A program made the position numbers and the translations under genes. 5,497 nucleotides of DNA from Alphaproteobacteria bacterium. Lineage in GTDB: Bacteria; Pseudomonadota; Alphaproteobacteria; UBA8366; GCA-2717185. A model generated the notes under the pieces. That model was given only the letters and a program-made list of their open reading frames with translations. It searched no databases and had not been told where the DNA came from. The stretch lies in assembly GCA_016764135.1 (NCBI GenBank), contig JAESSL010000316.1:1-5497 (forward strand), given 5' to 3'. This document shows, piece after piece, positions 2,583 to 5,497 of the stretch; position 1 is the stretch's first letter, and the number at the start of each line of letters is the position of its first letter.

Positions 2583-5497
2583 TTGTCCGTCAGCGCTACC
2601 GCCTTGATTTTTATTACCACCTTGGATTTTCTTCCTTCGGGTACGGTGCGACTTTCCGGCGTCGAAACGCGCGGCGATGGTTTTAAAATAATCGGAGAAG
2701 CCGGGGATTTTGCCGGGCAATCCGTCAGTTCCGCAGGCGATGTCAATGGTGACGGGTTTAGCGACCTTCTCATTGGCGCCGGAGGTGCGGTAAATGAATA
2801 CGGCGTCCAAACAGGCGCCGCCTATGTGGTGTTCGGCTCCGGATTGCCAGCGCCCCTCATAGATTTAGGTCTGGTGGCGGCCGGTACAGGCGGCTTTAAA
2901 ATCACCGGTGAATTTTTGGGTGATAGCGCCGGTCGCTCCGTCAGCGCGGCCGGTGATGTAAATGGCGATGGCGTTGACGATATAATTATCGCCGCCTTTA
3001 GAAATGACGCAGGTAGCCTTGGCGCAGGCGCTGCTTATGTCGTGTTTGGATCTGAAGGGGCGCTACCCTCGATTGATCTGAAGGCGCTGGCCCTAGGCAC
3101 AGGCGGCTTTAAGATCATTGGTGAGGCGCGTGGCGATAATGCGGGCGTATCGGTCAGTTCGGTCGGCGACTTTAATGGTGATGGCGTTGACGACATAATT
3201 ATCGGCGCCTTCCGAAATGATCTTGGTGGAAACCAGGCAGGCGCAGCGTATGTGGTGTTCGGATCGGAAACGCCGCTTTCTTCAATTGACCTAAGTGATA
3301 TTGCGCAAGGCGTCGGTGGGTTCAAACTTACCGGCGAAAATACAAATGACTACACCGGTATTTCAGTCAGTTCGGCGGGCGACGTCAATGGCGATGGGTT
3401 AAGTGATTTAATCGTTGGCTCCCTTCAAAATGGCGAAGGTGGCGTCCATTCCGGGGCGGCCTATGTCGTGTTTGGAACAGAAACACCGCCTTCTTCAGTC
3501 AATTTGGACGCCATCGCCCTGGGTACGGGCGGGTTCAAGATCATCGGCGAAAATGCAGGTGACTCTAGCGGAAAGTCCGTTAGTTCCGCAGGCGATGTCA
3601 ATGGCGACGGATTCAGCGATCTAATCATTGGTTCAGAAGGAAACGACACAGGCGACGCCCGCACCGGCGCCGCGTATATCGTTTTTGGATCAGACTCCCC
3701 ACTTTCCTTGGTTGATCTGGACGCCATAGCCTTGGGAACCGGTGGGTACAAAATAAGTGGTGAAAAGGGTAATGATAGAGCGGGTGTGTCCGTCAGCTCG
3801 GCGGGGGACTTCAATGGCGATGGATTCAGCGACCTGATCATCGGCGCCTCACAAAATAGTGCAGGCGGCGCCGATGCCGGGGCGGTTTATGTGGTGTTTG
3901 GATCGGCGAACCCACCACCTTCGCGGGACTTGGCGGCCATAGCATTTGGCCTCAGTGACCCCATAAATGGTAGCGCCGGTTTTAAAATCGTTGGCGAGGT
4001 GGACGAAAGAATCGGGACGTCCGTCAGCTCCGCCGGTGATGTTAATGGCGACGGGTTTGATGATTTGCTGATTGGCGTACCCCACGATGACTCTGAGGGA
4101 TATGCAAGCGGTGCGGCTTATGTGTTGTACGGGAGAGATACAAGCTCCCCGCGTATCGGTTTTCCCTCCCTCCCCACCGGATTTTCAGGTGAGGATGATA
4201 ATTTCCCGTTAAACAGCGAGCAGTTTCCGAGCACCAACCCCTTTTTCAACGCCGCGCTCGACAATACATTATACGCGCTGGATGGCGACGACGTTGTCGA
4301 TGGTGGTGGCGGGAACGATAGTCTCTTTGGCAATTCCGGCAATGATCAGCTTTCTGGCGGCGTCGGCGATGACCTCCTTGATGGCGGCGACGGAAACGAT
4401 CAGTTTTTCTATACGCTCGGAGACGGAACGGATCGCATCGTCGACGAGAGTGGCGTAGATTCTCTGAGTATTGACGGCCTCGTGCCTGATTTTAGCGATA
4501 TTGACAGTATAGGTCGGTTTGGCGGCGATTTAGTCATCTCCCTTGGGTCGGATTCAATCACCATTGAGGATCAGTTCAACGGGCAGGCGATTGAAAGCAT
4601 CTCCTTCTCGTTCACAGATGGTACGGACAAGGTATTCGCCCTAACGCCAGATACTTTCGCCGATCTTGATTTTCTAAACCAACCGCTGGCGCTCGCTGAT
4701 GTAGAATCTGAAAATCGCGGCTTTAAAATCAGTGGGGAATTGAACTCCTTTAGAACTGCGAAAACTGTTAATTCGGTTGGCGCCGTCAATGGCGATGGTT
4801 TTGACGATTTAATTCTGAGTGGGGCCTCGAACCAAGCATATGTCGTATTTGGATCCAGTACGCCATTCTCAACGCTGGATTTGAGCACTGTTGTTCAGGG
4901 CGCTGGCGGTTACCAGATACTTGGAGAGGGAAACCTTGAGACAATAGACTATTCCATTGGTTCCGCAGGTGATTTCAACGGCGACGGCATCGATGATATA
5001 ATCCTTGGCACACCTGGAAATGATGCAGCCGGTCTCCCATCAGGCGCAGCCTATATAGTGTTCGGCTCGGCAACGCCGCCTTCTTCTGTTGACTTGAGCT
5101 CGGTAACGCTTGGCGGCGGTGGCGTCAAAATCATCAGCGAGACTAGTTTCAGCAATACGGGCTATTCCGTCAGCGCGGCGGGAGATGTGAATGGGGATGG
5201 CGTCGACGATATTGTCATTGGCGCTTCTCAGGACGATGCAGGCGGAACCGATGCAGGCGCCGCCTTCGTCGTCTTCGGGTCACAATCTCCATCAACCTCG
5301 ATTGATTTAGCCCTGATCGCCTTAAATACCGGCGGCTTTAAAATCATCGGAGAAACATTTGGCGATGGCGCCGGGATTTCCGTTCAATCCGCCGGCGACG
5401 TGAACGGCGATGGCGTCGATGATCTAATTATCGGCGCCGTGGGAAATAGCGCGGGCGGCGCACAGGCGGGCGCCGCGTATGTTATATTCGGATCCAC
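2583..5497 (+). CDS. Giant FG-GAP (integrin-alpha-like) / RTX calcium-binding repeat protein (runs off right edge)
   Basis: The frame is open from TTG 2583 to the window end, 971 complete codons with no stop. Order of parts: short N-terminal cap (1-13); seven FG-GAP repeats (about 14-518); a linker; RTX nonapeptides (567-610); a haemolysin-type calcium-binding-related domain (about 611-687); then four more FG-GAP repeats (695-971), continuing outside. Each repeat has the pattern GFKI-GE, SVSSAGD, then a calcium loop of the form D-x-N-G-D-G-x-x-D, LIIGA, and AAYVVFGS. By family knowledge such proteins are extracellular, calcium-stabilised and often involved in adhesion. Many with RTX repeats leave by type I secretion, using a C-terminal signal not visible here. 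No Sec signal peptide is seen, which fits. The TTG start is supported by AGGAG six bases upstream and by an in-frame TGA at 2544-2546. No transporter gene is in the window. Repeat identity makes assembly collapse possible, although no two units look identical. Confidence 0.93.
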   Translation, partial: MSVSATALIFITTLDFLPSGTVRLSGVETRGDGFKIIGEAGDFAGQSVSSAGDVNGDGFSDLLIGAGGAVNEYGVQTGAAYVVFGSGLPAPLIDLGLVAAGTGGFKITGEFLGDSAGRSVSAAGDVNGDGVDDIIIAAFRNDAGSLGAGAAYVVFGSEGALPSIDLKALALGTGGFKIIGEARGDNAGVSVSSVGDFNGDGVDDIIIGAFRNDLGGNQAGAAYVVFGSETPLSSIDLSDIAQGVGGFKLTGENTNDYTGISVSSAGDVNGDGLSDLIVGSLQNGEGGVHSGAAYVVFGTETPPSSVNLDAIALGTGGFKIIGENAGDSSGKSVSSAGDVNGDGFSDLIIGSEGNDTGDARTGAAYIVFGSDSPLSLVDLDAIALGTGGYKISGEKGNDRAGVSVSSAGDFNGDGFSDLIIGASQNSAGGADAGAVYVVFGSANPPPSRDLAAIAFGLSDPINGSAGFKIVGEVDERIGTSVSSAGDVNGDGFDDLLIGVPHDDSEGYASGAAYVLYGRDTSSPRIGFPSLPTGFSGEDDNFPLNSEQFPSTNPFFNAALDNTLYALDGDDVVDGGGGNDSLFGNSGNDQLSGGVGDDLLDGGDGNDQFFYTLGDGTDRIVDESGVDSLSIDGLVPDFSDIDSIGRFGGDLVISLGSDSITIEDQFNGQAIESISFSFTDGTDKVFALTPDTFADLDFLNQPLALADVESENRGFKISGELNSFRTAKTVNSVGAVNGDGFDDLILSGASNQAYVVFGSSTPFSTLDLSTVVQGAGGYQILGEGNLETIDYSIGSAGDFNGDGIDDIILGTPGNDAAGLPSGAAYIVFGSATPPSSVDLSSVTLGGGGVKIISETSFSNTGYSVSAAGDVNGDGVDDIVIGASQDDAGGTDAGAAFVVFGSQSPSTSIDLALIALNTGGFKIIGETFGDGAGISVQSAGDVNGDGVDDLIIGAVGNSAGGAQAGAAYVIFGS
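2622..4136 (+). repeat. FG-GAP repeat block A, seven units (one predicted beta-propeller)
   Basis: Units end at conserved VFGS-type motifs: R1 2622-2840 (73 aa, with LDFL cap), R2 2841-3053, R3 3054-3266, R4 3267-3479, R5 3480-3692, R6 3693-3905 (each exactly 71 aa, 213 bases), R7 3906-4136 (77 aa, with an extra six residues around LSDPINGS and a variant end VLYGR). Every unit keeps the DVNGDG or DFNGDG calcium loop. Seven FG-GAP repeats make a closed propeller in integrin alpha chains, so block A has the right number for one complete propeller. Confidence 0.9.
4281..4412 (+). repeat. RTX nonapeptide block (haemolysin-type calcium-binding repeats)
   Basis: Residues 567-610 read as successive GGxGxDxLx-type nonapeptides: a partial DGDDVV unit, then DGGGGNDSL, FGNSGNDQL, SGGVGDDLL and DGGDGNDQFFY. 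Such repeats wind into a calcium-filled parallel beta-roll that folds only outside the cell, where calcium is high. With about four to five units it is a short block. Its place between two FG-GAP blocks, and not at the C-terminus, is notable. Confidence 0.9.
4413..4643 (+). other. Haemolysin-type calcium-binding protein-related domain inside the FG-GAP protein
   Basis: Directly after the RTX block the protein reads GDGTDRIVDESG, then DSLSIDGL, GGDLVISLGSDSITIEDQF and AIESISFSFTDG. This matches the usual layout of the domain that caps RTX beta-rolls (Pfam HCBP_related): G-D-G-x-D-x-I, a hydrophobic strand, DLVISL, SITI, and a final I-E-x-I-x-F. It is assigned from memory of the family pattern, not from a search. 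Confidence 0.7.
4665..5495 (+). repeat. FG-GAP repeat block B, four units visible, continuing past the window
   Basis: R8 4665-4856 (64 aa, shortened), R9 4857-5069, R10 5070-5282, R11 5283-5495 (each exactly 71 aa). R8 starts with an LDFL cap like that of R1. It has lost part of the loop before AYVVFGS, and its calcium loop reads GAVNGDG where the others read GDVNGDG, so the first aspartate ligand is missing. The last two bases of the window begin another unit. Confidence 0.9.

Noticed and set aside
2351..2810. Minus-strand open frames over the start of the FG-GAP gene
   Set aside because: They overlap the well-supported plus-strand gene and have shadow-like composition with no family motif.
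3035..3841. Long minus-strand open frames opposite the FG-GAP repeats (for example 3035-3325 and 3461-3841)
   Set aside because: They are periodic, proline- and serine-rich mirror images of the repeat codons, with no ribosome binding sites. They arise from the codon pattern of the plus-strand gene.
2622..5495. Direct repeats considered as a CRISPR array
   Set aside because: The period is 213 bases, the units are coding and diverged, and there is no short constant repeat with unique spacers.

Overview
The window looks like a piece of an alphaproteobacterial chromosome, possibly from a marine relative of the Rhodobacterales. That placement is an inference from three things: the style of the FG-GAP/RTX protein, the IS3-type transposase remnant, and the subfamily of the PLP enzyme. 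Nothing in the window fixes the taxon. There are two real coding blocks at the edges, and both run off the window. Between them lie decayed mobile DNA and an AT-rich gap.

Left part (1-758, minus strand): the first 252 residues of a PLP-dependent enzyme of the D-cysteine desulfhydrase / ACC deaminase family, with its C-terminus beyond base 1. About 100 bases upstream of its start lies a dead IS3-family element (roughly 848-1570, minus strand). Its orfA carries two frameshifts. Its orfB has an in-frame stop and is cut off just before the DDE catalytic region. A short inverted match (844-855 against 1560-1571) may be what remains of the two ends.

Middle (1570-2290): poorly explained DNA. A minus-strand reading frame (1673-1930) looks like the C-terminal part of a lost gene. 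The AT-rich stretch after it has two small perfect dyads (2041-2055 and 2077-2095) and no gene I can defend.

Right part (2292-5497, plus strand): an apparent translationally coupled set. A 66-codon GTG-start ORF overlaps a 30-codon ATG ORF by an ATGA junction. The second ORF's TAA is one base before a TTG that begins a very large acidic, glycine- and aspartate-rich protein, with a strong AGGAG in front of the TTG. This protein has 971 complete codons in the window and no stop. It consists of seven FG-GAP (integrin-alpha-like, calcium-binding) repeats, a short block of RTX nonapeptides, a haemolysin-type calcium-binding-related domain, and then four more FG-GAP repeats up to the edge. Most repeats are exactly 71 residues (213 bases). 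The first block has the seven units needed for one closed beta-propeller, and the second block opens with a similar cap. The protein therefore looks like beads on a string: propeller, RTX hinge, next propeller. By family knowledge it is probably a type I-secreted surface or adhesion protein, but its secretion signal would be at the unseen C-terminus.
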